This document shows, piece after piece, positions 1 to 7,443 of a stretch of DNA of 28,097 nucleotides. The notes under the pieces were generated by a model that ran no database searches, had not been told where the DNA came from, and worked only from the letters and a program-made list of their open reading frames with translations. Each line of letters begins with the position of its first letter. Position 1 is the first letter of the stretch. The translations under genes were made by a program, and so were the position numbers. The stretch comes from a virus, in the IMG/VR virus record IMGVR_UViG_3300020450_000077, positions 1 to 28,097 of that record; one strand, 5' to 3'.

Positions 1-1
1 T

Positions 2-28
2 ATTGATATGCTTGATATGATTGATATA
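2..28. repeat. three tandem 9-bp repeats beside a palindrome
   Basis: Three head-to-tail 9-mers, ATTGATATG, CTTGATATG and ATTGATATA, lie directly next to the dispersed palindrome at 32-51. They are downstream of the methyltransferase stop on the minus strand, so they may belong to the control region of a gene beyond the left edge. The repetition is seen directly; any role as iterons or an operator is inference. Confidence 0.6.
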
Positions 29-31
29 TCA

Positions 32-51
32 AAAAGTATTATAGTACTTTT
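32..51. repeat. dispersed 20-bp palindrome, copy 1
   Basis: The sequence is AAAAGTATTATAGTACTTTT. It matches the consensus AAAAGTACYATRGTACTTTT with one change, GTAT for GTAC in the left half. It overlaps the TAA stop of the methyltransferase gene, whose stop is at 39-41 on the minus strand. It is probably a protein-binding site. Confidence 0.85.
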
Positions 52-1139
52 ACCTTTGTAAACAGAGGTGTCTCTCCCATAAGTCTGTCTTCAGCTATCT
101 CAACATAGTCTTTATTAAGTTCTATAATAGTAGCATTTCTATTTAATCTATCTGCCACCAACCCTGTGGTTCCCGATCCGCCAAAGGGGTCAAGAACGTG
201 TCCGTCTTTTGGACAGCCTGCCTTGATACAGGGTTCTATTAGATCAGTGGGGAAGACAGCAAAGTGTGCTTCCTTGTAGGGTTTAGTGTTTACTGTCCAG
301 ACAGACCTTTTGTTTTTAGTCTCTGGCATCATGTCTCGTTCTCTTGTCAAGCCATTAAATATATTCTCTTTGTCTTTAGAGTTCTCTACGTTAATAGGTG
401 TCTTCCCACCCCATCGGCTCTGACTAGCTTCTTCCTGTATAGCTTCATGGTCAAAGTAGTAATGTGAGTTTTTGCTTAACAGAAAGATATACTCATGTGC
501 TTTAGTGCATCTATCTTTTACTGATTCGGGCATAGGGTTTGGCTTATGCCATATGATATCCTGCCGTAGATACCATCCGTCTTCCTGTAGAGCGAATGCC
601 ACTCGCCAAGGTATGCCCATCAAATCTTTCTCTTTTAGTCCTTGTATCTTGTTTGCCCTGTTCGGACTCACCTCTGGCTGATCATGTTTGTCTTTATGGA
701 GTGTTTGCTTAACATTCAACCCATCTGCACGATAGTTGTGATATGTGTCGCCCAAATTTAGCCATACAGTGCCGTCTTCTTTTAGGGTATCTCTTACTCC
801 ACGGAACACCTCTACAAGCCGTCTGACGTAATCCTGAGGGGTCAATTCTAAGCCAATTTGCGAATCTTGACGCTCTGCACCGCATATTGGACACTTTTGC
901 CTGTAAATTGCATCTCCGACTACATCTCCGTGGTCATACATATTTGCGTGACCTGTAGCTGTATCTTTAGATATCTTGGTTAGTCTTTTGTGAGGACAGT
1001 TTGGGTCACCACCCACCCACGTTCCTGTATTGTAGTCACGGAGTCCGTAGTAGGGCGGTGAAGTAACAACAGTATCAAAGTGATTCTTTGGTAGTGTCTT
1101 TAGAACCTCTACACAATCACCTATCTTTATGTTGATCAT
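39..1139 (-). CDS. DNA methyltransferase, N4-cytosine/N6-adenine type (beta class)
   Basis: This is a 366-aa S-adenosylmethionine-dependent DNA amino-methyltransferase. The catalytic motif IV TSPPY is at residues 26-30 and the SAM-binding motif DPFGGSGTT is near residues 317-325. This permuted order is typical of beta-class enzymes in the N6_N4_Mtase family. SPPY is more usual in N4-cytosine enzymes than DPPY, but base choice cannot be settled from the motif. A Cys cluster (CPH, then CPICG) in the first third suggests a small zinc ribbon inserted in the target-recognition part. The start overlaps the end of the preceding gene by 23 nt, so it is the last gene of the recombination operon in this window. 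No restriction enzyme is adjacent, so it looks like an orphan phage methylase, perhaps for protection from host restriction or for marking phage DNA. The family call is secure; specificity is unknown. Confidence 0.93.
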   Translation of the reverse strand: MINIKIGDCVEVLKTLPKNHFDTVVTSPPYYGLRDYNTGTWVGGDPNCPHKRLTKISKDTATGHANMYDHGDVVGDAIYRQKCPICGAERQDSQIGLELTPQDYVRRLVEVFRGVRDTLKEDGTVWLNLGDTYHNYRADGLNVKQTLHKDKHDQPEVSPNRANKIQGLKEKDLMGIPWRVAFALQEDGWYLRQDIIWHKPNPMPESVKDRCTKAHEYIFLLSKNSHYYFDHEAIQEEASQSRWGGKTPINVENSKDKENIFNGLTRERDMMPETKNKRSVWTVNTKPYKEAHFAVFPTDLIEPCIKAGCPKDGHVLDPFGGSGTTGLVADRLNRNATIIELNKDYVEIAEDRLMGETPLFTKVKVL

Positions 1140-1605
1140 TCTTTATTTCCCAAGCTGCTTTTCTTATCTTTTTAAACTTTGTTTGTGCCAATGTGTCAGT
1201 GGCTAATTCTTTTCTTGATTGTATATGTAAAAATCGTTTCAGAAATCTTGTGCAAAGCTCTTCACTATTAATACCCTCTGACATTAAATGATAATCATGT
1301 GCATAGAAGTTTGACTCATCTATTGCGTCCATCAATGCTTCCCAGAACTCTGGTTCTTTGCAGGACATAATAGCACTCTTAACAAGACGTTGACCCTCTA
1401 GTTCGGTTGGTTTTATGTCCACCTCTTCTTGATCATTTATCCTAACCATAGCTACACCATATCTAGAACCCACCCAATCTCTTAGCAAGCCGTCTGGAAC
1501 ATCATCAGGGTGTATGCACAAGCGTAAGTTAAAACCATTTTTATCTTTGTTCATTGACACCTGCACAGCTTCAAACTGATACGCTACATCTTTTACATTA
1601 GTCAT
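1117..1605 (-). CDS. hypothetical phage protein, 162 aa
   Basis: I do not recognise a family. I place the start at 1605 because a GGGGAG ribosome-binding site lies about 8 nt upstream (minus strand). A longer reading from 1659 would add 18 residues without such a site. The protein opens MTNVKDVAYQFEAVQV and has a mixed alpha/beta look, with a segment NLRLCIHPDDVPDGLL and a basic Lys/Arg-rich C-terminus. It overlaps the preceding small gene by 8 nt and the methyltransferase by 23 nt, so it is translated in the recombination operon. The context suggests a DNA-metabolism accessory, but the sequence does not show this. Confidence 0.75.
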   Translation of the reverse strand: MTNVKDVAYQFEAVQVSMNKDKNGFNLRLCIHPDDVPDGLLRDWVGSRYGVAMVRINDQEEVDIKPTELEGQRLVKSAIMSCKEPEFWEALMDAIDESNFYAHDYHLMSEGINSEELCTRFLKRFLHIQSRKELATDTLAQTKFKKIRKAAWEIKNDQHKDR

Positions 1606-1843
1606 TTTCTTTCTCCCCAGAAGGTATGGCTTTGATTGCACTAACATTCTTAACTTCATACGCTATCTTATTCATCTTATCGTATCGTTTGCTTGCAACA
1701 TTTAACTCTCTATCTCTTGCCATCTCTTTGGCTTCAAGCTTGTTTCTTGCTCTTATTCGTCTTGTTCTTCGATATACAACTTCGACAACGACATCAAACG
1801 ACATCGCTCTAAGATAATCAGTTGTTCCTCTGTCTAGTTTCAT
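1598..1843 (-). CDS. small basic hypothetical protein, 81 aa
   Basis: This is a short unknown protein starting MKLDRGTTDYLRAMSFDVV. The start at 1843 is chosen for a GGAGAAAG site about 6 nt upstream. The open frame continues to 1924, but that would overlap the HNH gene much further. The middle is strongly charged, with an Arg-rich stretch (YRRTRRIRARNKLEAKEMA), consistent with a helix that could touch nucleic acid. It overlaps the HNH gene on one side by 26 nt and the 162-aa gene on the other by 8 nt, consistent with one polycistronic message. No function is claimed. Confidence 0.65.
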   Translation of the reverse strand: MKLDRGTTDYLRAMSFDVVVEVVYRRTRRIRARNKLEAKEMARDRELNVASKRYDKMNKIAYEVKNVSAIKAIPSGEKEND

Positions 1844-2099
1844 TGTACTTTCTCCAATTTTCTTCTGCCCATTCGATTGGGTCAACTCCTTGGAATATCC
1901 ACCATCGTTTCTCGTTACCGTCATGATGTATTTCCATATGGTGGGTATGGCAGATAGGCACTACCCAATTGTCGCCCACTTTCAATGCAACACCTCTAGG
2001 TTCTGCATACATAATGTGATGAGCCTCACTCTCTCTTCCACAGATCAAGCAAGGCTCTTTTCTAACTAAGGATAAATATTTTTTATCCCTTATCTTCAA
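1818..2099 (-). CDS. HNH nuclease, DUF968/Ref-like
   Basis: This 93-aa protein has the pattern of a zinc-bound HNH nuclease. CLICG is near residues 17-21, followed by AHHIMY, then DNWVVPICHTHHMEIHHDG and a Trp-rich tail around EKRWW. The spacing resembles the C-terminal nuclease domain of P1 Ref and the DUF968 family, which nicks or cuts DNA in recombination settings. The likely start is TTG at 2099, sharing bases with the stop of the upstream gene (CTTGA), which suggests coupled translation. It sits beside ERF, the possible SSB and the PD-(D/E)XK nuclease, which fits a role in phage recombination. The HNH call is good; the subfamily is inferred from memory of the motif. Confidence 0.82.
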   Translation of the reverse strand: MKIRDKKYLSLVRKEPCLICGRESEAHHIMYAEPRGVALKVGDNWVVPICHTHHMEIHHDGNEKRWWIFQGVDPIEWAEENWRKYNETRQRNN

Positions 2100-2440
2100 G
2101 ACAACAAGTCATCCAGAGTTGTTGTTTGTTGTGCAGGTTTACTTGGGATAGGCTGTTCGCCATCTTTCCTATCCTTGTGAACACTTGCCCTAACCGTGAT
2201 GTACTTCTGCTGTTTAGAGCCGTCATCCCTTGGCTTGCTGAGATTAACCCACCCTGCAATACTGATCTTAGGCTTTGGGTCATCATTGCTGTGTATGTTA
2301 TCTTTGTATAAAAGATATTGCTTGTGGATATTCTCACACAAATCTAAGGGAAGTTCTAAGTCACCAATCATATCTGGTTGACCGTCTTTCTGCTTAAACC
2401 TGTTTGAGTTTAAGATACCATTGAAATAGATTTTATTCAT
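2096..2440 (-). CDS. possible single-stranded DNA-binding protein, 114 aa
   Basis: This small protein has a beta-rich body (ISIAGWVNLSKPRDDG, then KYITVRASV) and a low-complexity Pro/Gln/Thr linker ending in an acidic-hydrophobic tip, TTTLDDLLS. Such an acidic C-terminal tip is characteristic of SSB-type proteins and recruits partner enzymes. It follows the ERF gene with a TAATG stop/start overlap and has an AAGGAG site 7 nt upstream of the ATG. Annealing proteins are often encoded next to an SSB, which supports the guess. I cannot see a definite OB-fold motif, so the assignment rests on shape and context only. Confidence 0.5.
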   Translation of the reverse strand: MNKIYFNGILNSNRFKQKDGQPDMIGDLELPLDLCENIHKQYLLYKDNIHSNDDPKPKISIAGWVNLSKPRDDGSKQQKYITVRASVHKDRKDGEQPIPSKPAQQTTTLDDLLS

Positions 2441-3168
2441 TAGCTTGCTCCTTGTAAGTTATCTAATTTTGTTTTGGTTTCTTGTTTAAATTTAGCCATC
2501 AAATCTTTATCGTCTTTAAATGTGTTTATGGCTTCTTGGTTTACCGAAATAAACTCCTTCAGATGGTTCACAGACCCTTGATCTTGCATGAAGTGTTTTA
2601 GTATTCTAAACACCGCTTGCTGATGGGTCTCACCCTCATTCTTCTTTACTTGGTTATTCTTACCAGACAATTCTTTCACCACAGTTTTAATCTCTTCCTG
2701 TTTGCTGCCTGGCGGCGGAGTAGTTGTATTTTGTACCATAGTACTTTTTGGTTCTACTGTGGTAGAATTACCATCGTCATCTGTTTCTGGATCACATTCT
2801 AGGTTCAACATGGATTGAAGTAGATATCTTCTCATGTAGGTGATGCCACTACCAATTGCTTGGCTACCCTTTTTCGTATCGTCAAGACAGCTAACCTTGC
2901 TTTCTAGTTTTTCACCAGAGGGCAGGTGATACAGAGTACAAACCAATAGGTTTTCTATTCTGTCATTCATATTCACCACCTCTGTAGTAAAGGATATGTG
3001 TATACCATTCTCCTCTAAAGGTTTCTTGCAAGAGTCAAACACATCCATAAGAGTGGAGTATTTACTAGAAAATGCAGGATTTTTACCAGACTTCTTTAGT
3101 TCTGAGAAACCCTCTCCTCTTGCTTTCTCTATCGCTTCAAATATTTTTTCTTTCATAGGCTCACTCAT
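2440..3168 (-). CDS. erf: ERF-family single-strand annealing recombinase
   Basis: This is a 242-aa relative of P22 Erf, which binds single-stranded DNA ends and anneals complementary strands during phage recombination. The ERF signature is visible: NPAFSSKYSTLMDVFD in the N-terminal third and GSGITYMRRYLLQSMLNLE followed by DPETDDDGN in the middle. A Ser/Thr/Pro/Gln-rich linker separates this core from a helical C-terminal part. The start at 3168 is preferred because GGAGAG lies 5 nt upstream; the open frame extends to 3243 but would run deep into the upstream gene. The linker contains a copy of the dispersed palindrome (2729-2748). The exonuclease partner is probably the PD-(D/E)XK protein at 3941-4828. 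Confidence 0.92.
   Translation of the reverse strand: MSEPMKEKIFEAIEKARGEGFSELKKSGKNPAFSSKYSTLMDVFDSCKKPLEENGIHISFTTEVVNMNDRIENLLVCTLYHLPSGEKLESKVSCLDDTKKGSQAIGSGITYMRRYLLQSMLNLECDPETDDDGNSTTVEPKSTMVQNTTTPPPGSKQEEIKTVVKELSGKNNQVKKNEGETHQQAVFRILKHFMQDQGSVNHLKEFISVNQEAINTFKDDKDLMAKFKQETKTKLDNLQGAS
2729..2748. repeat. dispersed palindrome, copy 2, inside erf
   Basis: The sequence TTTTGTACCATAGTACTTTT has a perfect GTAC-CATA-GTAC core and one perfect arm; the other arm is TTTT instead of AAAA. It lies in the low-complexity linker of the ERF protein, where it encodes part of KSTMV. Confidence 0.75.
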
Positions 3169-3469
3169 GATTCTCTCCATATATAGTTTTGGTTCTGAAA
3201 AACCCCTTATGTTGGGGGTATCTATGCATGAAGTACCGTGCATACATAGAAATAAAGTCGTTACTAATTTTAAATGGGTTGCCGTATGTCACTACGCTAG
3301 TCTCCCATCGTACTCTATTTATAATCATCCACGCTGACATCTTCTTGTGACCTCTCTTGATTGCATGGAAAGTAAACTTGTCAAACAACTCGCATACCTC
3401 TGGGTTTTTCAGATGCCACTCCCACCACTTTTCTTTGAGATGTTCGTAATGATTAAAATATTCACTCAT
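3161..3469 (-). CDS. conserved phage hypothetical protein, 102 aa
   Basis: The protein resembles a small family I have seen in many phages, with the sequence pattern NPEVCELFDKFTFHAIKRGH, then RVRWETSVVTYG, FKISNDFISMYARYFM and a GFFRTK ending. No catalytic motif is apparent and the function is unknown. It is rich in aromatic and basic residues, so nucleic-acid contact is possible. It overlaps the ERF gene by 8 nt and the next upstream gene by 8 nt, placing it in the recombination operon. Confidence 0.78.
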   Translation of the reverse strand: MSEYFNHYEHLKEKWWEWHLKNPEVCELFDKFTFHAIKRGHKKMSAWMIINRVRWETSVVTYGNPFKISNDFISMYARYFMHRYPQHKGFFRTKTIYGENHE

Positions 3470-3686
3470 ATTTTCTTTTCCGTCCTTTCTTTGCTTTGCT
3501 TTTCTTGTTGTTAAAAAGGTCTGGCTTTAGGAAACTTTTGTTCATATCTTCGTGTATTTCTCTGGCTATCTTTGCCCTACGCTTCCATGTCGCAGAAAGT
3601 TTCTGACTTTTCTTTTGCTCTGGTGTGATTGGCTTCAGCTTTAGTGATTCCCAATCTATGTAAACTGATTTCTTTTCATCGCTCAT
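3462..3686 (-). CDS. small very basic hypothetical protein, 74 aa
   Basis: I do not recognise this protein. The C-terminal half is Lys/Arg-rich (for example KKSKAKKGRKRKYE at the end), which suggests nucleic-acid binding or a disordered tail. The N-terminus MSDEKKSVYIDWESLKLKP is mixed. It overlaps its neighbours by 8 nt downstream and 4 nt upstream (ATGA), so it is translated as part of the operon. Confidence 0.65.
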   Translation of the reverse strand: MSDEKKSVYIDWESLKLKPITPEQKKSQKLSATWKRRAKIAREIHEDMNKSFLKPDLFNNKKSKAKKGRKRKYE

Positions 3687-3913
3687 AGCATTCCCTCTGG
3701 TTTTTTTAGTGGTGTTCTTACAGTGATGTCAAAGTTCTCTACTTCAACACAGTTAGGCTTGCCAATAATTGGGTCTCTCAATTGGCTAAGTGCTTGAGCA
3801 AACTCAATGCAATCCTGTTTGTAGCTGAATACCATCCTGTGTACAGCATGATCATCTTTCTGAATGTCTGGTAAAGTTATTAGAAACAATACAAAATACG
3901 TTACGGGGTTCAT
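3683..3913 (-). CDS. small hypothetical protein, 76 aa
   Basis: The first 15 residues (MNPVTYFVLFLITLP) are hydrophobic and could be a short signal or membrane segment. The rest is soluble-looking with two Cys. The start at 3913 is well supported by AAAGGAG 6 nt upstream. That ribosome-binding site lies against the palindrome at 3922-3941 and partly within it, so a bound protein could affect this gene directly. Function is unknown. Confidence 0.65.
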   Translation of the reverse strand: MNPVTYFVLFLITLPDIQKDDHAVHRMVFSYKQDCIEFAQALSQLRDPIIGKPNCVEVENFDITVRTPLKKPEGML

Positions 3914-3921
3914 GGCTTCTC

Positions 3922-3941
3922 CTTTGTACTATAGTACTTTT
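3922..3941. repeat. dispersed palindrome, copy 3
   Basis: The sequence CTTTGTACTATAGTACTTTT has a perfect GTACTATAGTAC core and one perfect arm. It fills the 27-bp gap between two minus-strand genes. One end is the last base of the nuclease stop codon, and the altered arm forms part of the ribosome-binding site of the 3683-3913 gene. Confidence 0.82.
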
Positions 3942-4828
3942 TAGTTATCGTTGTATTGGGAACAGAAATCAGCAACGGAACAATAATTCGATTTACATCG
4001 TGTGTACTCACCTTTACGAAACTCTATGTCGTGATTTCTTTTATGTACGTCTACGTCTATCTTATCGGAAAGATCGTAAACTAAATCTTCTGCATCTTTC
4101 TGATTGTTGAAAACTCTGAACGCTTTCTTATTACCTTTTTTAATAACTGCCCACTTATCTTCTTTTGCCCATCTCTCTTTATCGGAGCATAAGATAAACT
4201 GATCTTCTAGATCGAACAACTGTCGAGCATCTTGATGTGCAGTTACTCTCTCGTTTACATATTTTATTCTGTCTTTCATAGACCAAAGAGGTATGTCTAT
4301 ATAGGCTATAGGATGTTGTGGATAGTCTGGTTTTAATTTAGCTTGTGTCCTGTTCCAATCTCTCAGTATCGCACATATCTTAATGTCTGTTACAGGTCTC
4401 TGTTTGTTTTTCTCAAGCAAGTAAGCATACACGTTTAGCTGATTAACCCACTCCTGCTTATCGAACATAACAGACCAGACAGACGTAACTTTATAATCGG
4501 TAATTATTAATTTATCGTCTTTCGATTCGTACTGATCAATTGCCCCAGATATTTTCCAACCTCTAACCGTATCGTAAAGTCTTTGCTCTTTCGTAACATT
4601 AATTGATTTACCACTTTCTAGAACAGAGTGAACTGCCGTACCGAATAAAGCAAAAGTCATATCCATTACATCGGTGGATATGTCTTCCTTATGCTTTTCT
4701 CTAAGCAACAAAACTCTGGGCGAATCAATAAGCTGAGTAACAGATATATCAGCATCACCTCTACTGTATTTATCTGATGTTGCATAATTTAAAAAAGAGT
4801 CTGGAAGACCATATTTATTAGTAATCAT
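3941..4828 (-). CDS. PD-(D/E)XK nuclease, RecB/Cas4-like exonuclease
   Basis: The 295-aa protein shows the motif series of the PDDEXK_1 (RecB-like) nucleases: GTAVHSVLE near residues 63-71, SGAID near 94-98, TDYK at 110-113 (catalytic D and K) and QLNVYAYLL near 130-138. The C-terminus carries three Cys (RCKSNYCSVADFC), reminiscent of the Fe-S cluster region of Cas4 and AddB, although I cannot place the fourth ligand with confidence. Phage members supply the DNA-end resection that feeds an annealing protein, here ERF. It is the first gene of the leftward operon, read from an AT-rich divergent promoter region shared with the RusA gene. The family is secure; polarity and substrate are inferred. 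Confidence 0.88.
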   Translation of the reverse strand: MITNKYGLPDSFLNYATSDKYSRGDADISVTQLIDSPRVLLLREKHKEDISTDVMDMTFALFGTAVHSVLESGKSINVTKEQRLYDTVRGWKISGAIDQYESKDDKLIITDYKVTSVWSVMFDKQEWVNQLNVYAYLLEKNKQRPVTDIKICAILRDWNRTQAKLKPDYPQHPIAYIDIPLWSMKDRIKYVNERVTAHQDARQLFDLEDQFILCSDKERWAKEDKWAVIKKGNKKAFRVFNNQKDAEDLVYDLSDKIDVDVHKRNHDIEFRKGEYTRCKSNYCSVADFCSQYNDN

Positions 4829-4911
4829 TTTATACCTATGCTTTATTATTATTATATTACTATAATATTATTATTGATTATTTTTTAATTATATAATAAT
4901 TAATACAATAT
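4829..4911. promoter_or_regulatory. AT-rich divergent promoter region
   Basis: This 83-bp spacer separates the first leftward gene (nuclease) from the first rightward gene (resolvase) and is about 90% A+T by eye, with repeated TATTATTAT and TATAAT-like strings. Several -10-like hexamers can be picked out (for example TATAAT at 4892-4897), but none is paired with a convincing -35 at proper spacing. Divergent promoters must lie here by gene layout; their exact positions are not resolvable. Confidence 0.6.
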
Positions 4912-5322
4912 ATGTCAACTCAAAATAGAATAAAAGTTTTGTTTAATATAATTTTTACAATCGAGGGCGAACCTGCAAGCAAAGCGAATCAACGAAAATT
5001 AGTGTTGATTAAAGGTCGAATGGTTCCAATAAAGTCTAAGAAAGCATTGGATTATGTAAAAGAATTTCAAAGACAAATTCCAAAGATTGACCCTCTAACA
5101 GAGGACTATGTCAAGGTGGAGATGATGATCTACTATGCTTCCAGAAGACCAGACTTAGACGAATCACTTATCTTGGATTGTATGCAAAATTATGTGTACT
5201 ACAACGACAGGCAAGTAAAAGAGAAGCATATCTATTGGGGTCTAGATAAAGAAAGACCTCGTACAATAATTAGAGTGTCTGAGTATAGAAAGGAGGATAC
5301 ACCAGACTACTTGACAAACTAA
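4912..5322 (+). CDS. rusA: RusA-like Holliday junction resolvase
   Basis: This is a 136-aa endonuclease of the RusA family, which resolves Holliday junctions and other branched DNA as a dimer. The family's early motif is seen as EGEPASKANQR (residues 18-28). The catalytic aspartates fall in RRPDLDESLILD (D81 and D83) and YYNDRQV (D99). E. coli-type RusA has DLDN at the first site; here Asn is replaced by Glu, a small departure. The ATG at 4912 has no clear Shine-Dalgarno site, so translation may be leaderless or start a few codons inside. It opens the rightward replication operon and probably clears recombination intermediates before packaging. Confidence 0.88.
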   Translation: MSTQNRIKVLFNIIFTIEGEPASKANQRKLVLIKGRMVPIKSKKALDYVKEFQRQIPKIDPLTEDYVKVEMMIYYASRRPDLDESLILDCMQNYVYYNDRQVKEKHIYWGLDKERPRTIIRVSEYRKEDTPDYLTN

Positions 5323-5362
5323 CTAAATAAAAAAATAATACAAACTTCATAGTGGAGATATC

Positions 5363-7111
5363 ATGCTAAACTCAAACATGAGCAACATGGTACTCAGTTT
5401 AGGTAAAGGGCAACATAAACTACAATGCCCATCGACAGAGTGCCAACAGCGAAAAAAGAAAAATCTTAAAACATTATCCGTTAAGGTTGATATGGATGGG
5501 GCAGTTTACTATTGCCACCATTGTAATCTTAGTGGTCAAGAATTTTATAATAAACATAGGGAAACTAAAATGACTTCAATACCAAAGATAGAGAAAAAAC
5601 CATTGAGTATCAATGGGTTAGAGTGGCTTAACAAAAGAGGTATCAGCGAATCAACTGCCGATAAGTTGGGCATTACCACTTGCACACATTACATTCAAGG
5701 AGTTGGAAACGAGACCGAATGTGTGATGTTTCCCTACACAAACAGAGGTCAGGTATACGCATCTAAAATTAGATCGATAACTGAAAAAGGTTTTGCTTGT
5801 TCTGGCTCACCACAAAGCTTTTTTAACTTGGATAGGGTGGACACTACCAAGCCACTAATAATATGTGAGGGTGAGTTGGATGCTCTGTCATTTATTGAGT
5901 GTGGTGCAGAGGATGTTGCTTCCGTTGTCAGCGTACCAAATGGAGCGGTGATGAAAGTCGTTGATGAAGAGTTTGCAAAGAAAGACGATAGTAAGTTCCG
6001 TTTCCTGACAAATGCAGAAGAGATGCTAGAAGAGGTGGAGAAAGTAATCATAGCAACTGATTCGGATACAGCAGGGCAGGCTATGGCAGAAGAAATGGCT
6101 AGAAGAATAGGTAAGCATAAATGTTTTAAGATAAACTATCCGAAGGATTGCAAGGATGCTAACGATGTTATTCTTAAAAAAAGTACCATAGCACTTTTTG
6201 ATTTGATCGATCTTGCCTCCGCCTATCCAGTATCTGGATTGTATGATGCATCTCAGTTTTACAAAAACTTAGATAGTTTATATTCAGACGGCTTTGGGAA
6301 GGGAGAGAGTACAGGGTTTGATAACGTGGATGAGTTATATACAATCGTTAAGTCGCAACTCACTATCGTTACAGGTCATCCGTCAAGCGGTAAATCAGAG
6401 TTCATAGATCAGCTTATGGTTAACCTTGCTGTTAATAAGGGATGGAAGTTTGCTGTAGCAAGCTTTGAGAATCAACCAGAGATACATCTAGCTAAGATTA
6501 TATCTAAGTATAAAAAGAAACCATTCTTTGATGGACTGAACCCAAGACTTACAAAAGAAGAATTGGATGACGGTAAAGACTTCATAAAGAAACACTTCTA
6601 CTTTGTGCATCAGAGGGATGGTAGCTTGAGTTCAATTGATTCCCTGTTAGAAAGGATCAGGATTAGTGTATTGAGATATGGTACAAACGCTGTCGTCATA
6701 GACCCATACAACTATATCATGAGACCAACAGATGAACAGGAGACAGCATTTGTGTCTAGTCTGCTCAGTAAGATACGAGTGTTTGCTCAGACTTATGATA
6801 TCCACGTTTGGCTCGTTGCTCATCCGACCAAGATGATGCGAGATAGTTCTGGTAAAGTGCCACCGCCTATGGCTTACGATATCTCTGGCTCTGCTCACTT
6901 CTTCTCTAAGACAGATTGTGGTTTGACAATACACAGACCAGACCCTGCTAACAGCAATATCACAGAGGTGCATTGTTGGAAGTGTAGATACTCATGGGTG
7001 GGTAAACAAGGACAGACCATACTAAGCTACGATGGATTGACCTCTACATACAAACCTTTTGAGCCTTATAAAGGCATTGATGAGTTGTTTACAGATGCTC
7101 CAGACTTTTAG
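5363..7111 (+). CDS. DNA primase-helicase, T7 gp4/Twinkle type
   Basis: A single 582-aa protein combines primer synthesis and replicative unwinding. Zinc-finger cysteines C22, C27, C51 and C54 are followed by the TOPRIM acidic motifs ICEGELDAL (around E169) and IATDSDTAG (D233, D235). A linker leads to the RecA-like helicase with Walker A GHPSSGKS at 338-345, Walker B NAVVIDPYNY and a later VWLVAHPTK motif. The start is supported by GTGGAG five nt upstream. The linker contains a dispersed palindrome copy that encodes KKSTIALF (272-279). The gene ends 152 nt before a strong terminator. No DNA polymerase is found in the window, so it must be elsewhere in the genome or supplied by the host. Confidence 0.95.
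   Translation: MLNSNMSNMVLSLGKGQHKLQCPSTECQQRKKKNLKTLSVKVDMDGAVYYCHHCNLSGQEFYNKHRETKMTSIPKIEKKPLSINGLEWLNKRGISESTADKLGITTCTHYIQGVGNETECVMFPYTNRGQVYASKIRSITEKGFACSGSPQSFFNLDRVDTTKPLIICEGELDALSFIECGAEDVASVVSVPNGAVMKVVDEEFAKKDDSKFRFLTNAEEMLEEVEKVIIATDSDTAGQAMAEEMARRIGKHKCFKINYPKDCKDANDVILKKSTIALFDLIDLASAYPVSGLYDASQFYKNLDSLYSDGFGKGESTGFDNVDELYTIVKSQLTIVTGHPSSGKSEFIDQLMVNLAVNKGWKFAVASFENQPEIHLAKIISKYKKKPFFDGLNPRLTKEELDDGKDFIKKHFYFVHQRDGSLSSIDSLLERIRISVLRYGTNAVVIDPYNYIMRPTDEQETAFVSSLLSKIRVFAQTYDIHVWLVAHPTKMMRDSSGKVPPPMAYDISGSAHFFSKTDCGLTIHRPDPANSNITEVHCWKCRYSWVGKQGQTILSYDGLTSTYKPFEPYKGIDELFTDAPDF
6179..6198. repeat. dispersed palindrome, copy 4, inside primase-helicase
   Basis: AAAAGTACCATAGCACTTTT has one change from consensus (GCAC for GTAC). 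It lies in the linker between the TOPRIM and helicase domains of the primase-helicase gene. Confidence 0.82.
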
Positions 7112-7262
7112 TTGGACATGGTGGACATGATGATAAGTGGCATATCCTGTGGCTGAAAAACCACAAACCACAAAATATAGCATTGACAACAAACCAATAT
7201 CGTCCGTATATTATCGAATGTGAATAGCACTACCTATGCGAAATCACTTCACTATGAAACCT

Positions 7263-7290
7263 TGGGTCTCTTCGGAGACCCATTTTTTTT
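7263..7290 (+). terminator. intrinsic terminator with UUCG tetraloop
   Basis: A perfect 8-bp stem TGGGTCTC/GAGACCCA is closed by the loop TTCG and followed by eight T. This is a textbook rho-independent terminator for the resolvase/primase-helicase operon. Confidence 0.93.
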
Positions 7291-7343
7291 ACATCAGCAA
7301 AAAATAAACCGCTGGCTTTGATCCGCTGGGAAGCCAGGAGTCA

Positions 7344-7363
7344 AAAAGCACTATGGTACTTTT
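7344..7363. repeat. dispersed palindrome, copy 5
   Basis: AAAAGCACTATGGTACTTTT has one change (GCAC for GTAC). It is placed between the plus-strand terminator at 7263-7290 and the minus-strand terminator at 7411-7443, so it does not sit in front of a visible gene. Confidence 0.85.
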
Positions 7364-7410
7364 CATGAGATGAGATTTAAATGCTGATTTAAATCCTGTT
7401 TCGATTAAGC

Positions 7411-7443
7411 AAAAAAAAACCCCCAGACATTTCTGTCTAGGGG
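7411..7443 (-). terminator. intrinsic terminator with GAAA tetraloop
   Basis: Read on the minus strand, a 10-bp stem CCCCTAGACA/TGTCTGGGGG (one G-T pair) closes on a GAAA loop and is followed by nine T. It ends the leftward MoxR/VWA cassette. Confidence 0.92.

Noticed and set aside
1606-1659. N-terminal extension of the 162-aa gene to 1659
   Set aside because: A GGGGAG site at the right distance favours the ATG at 1605.
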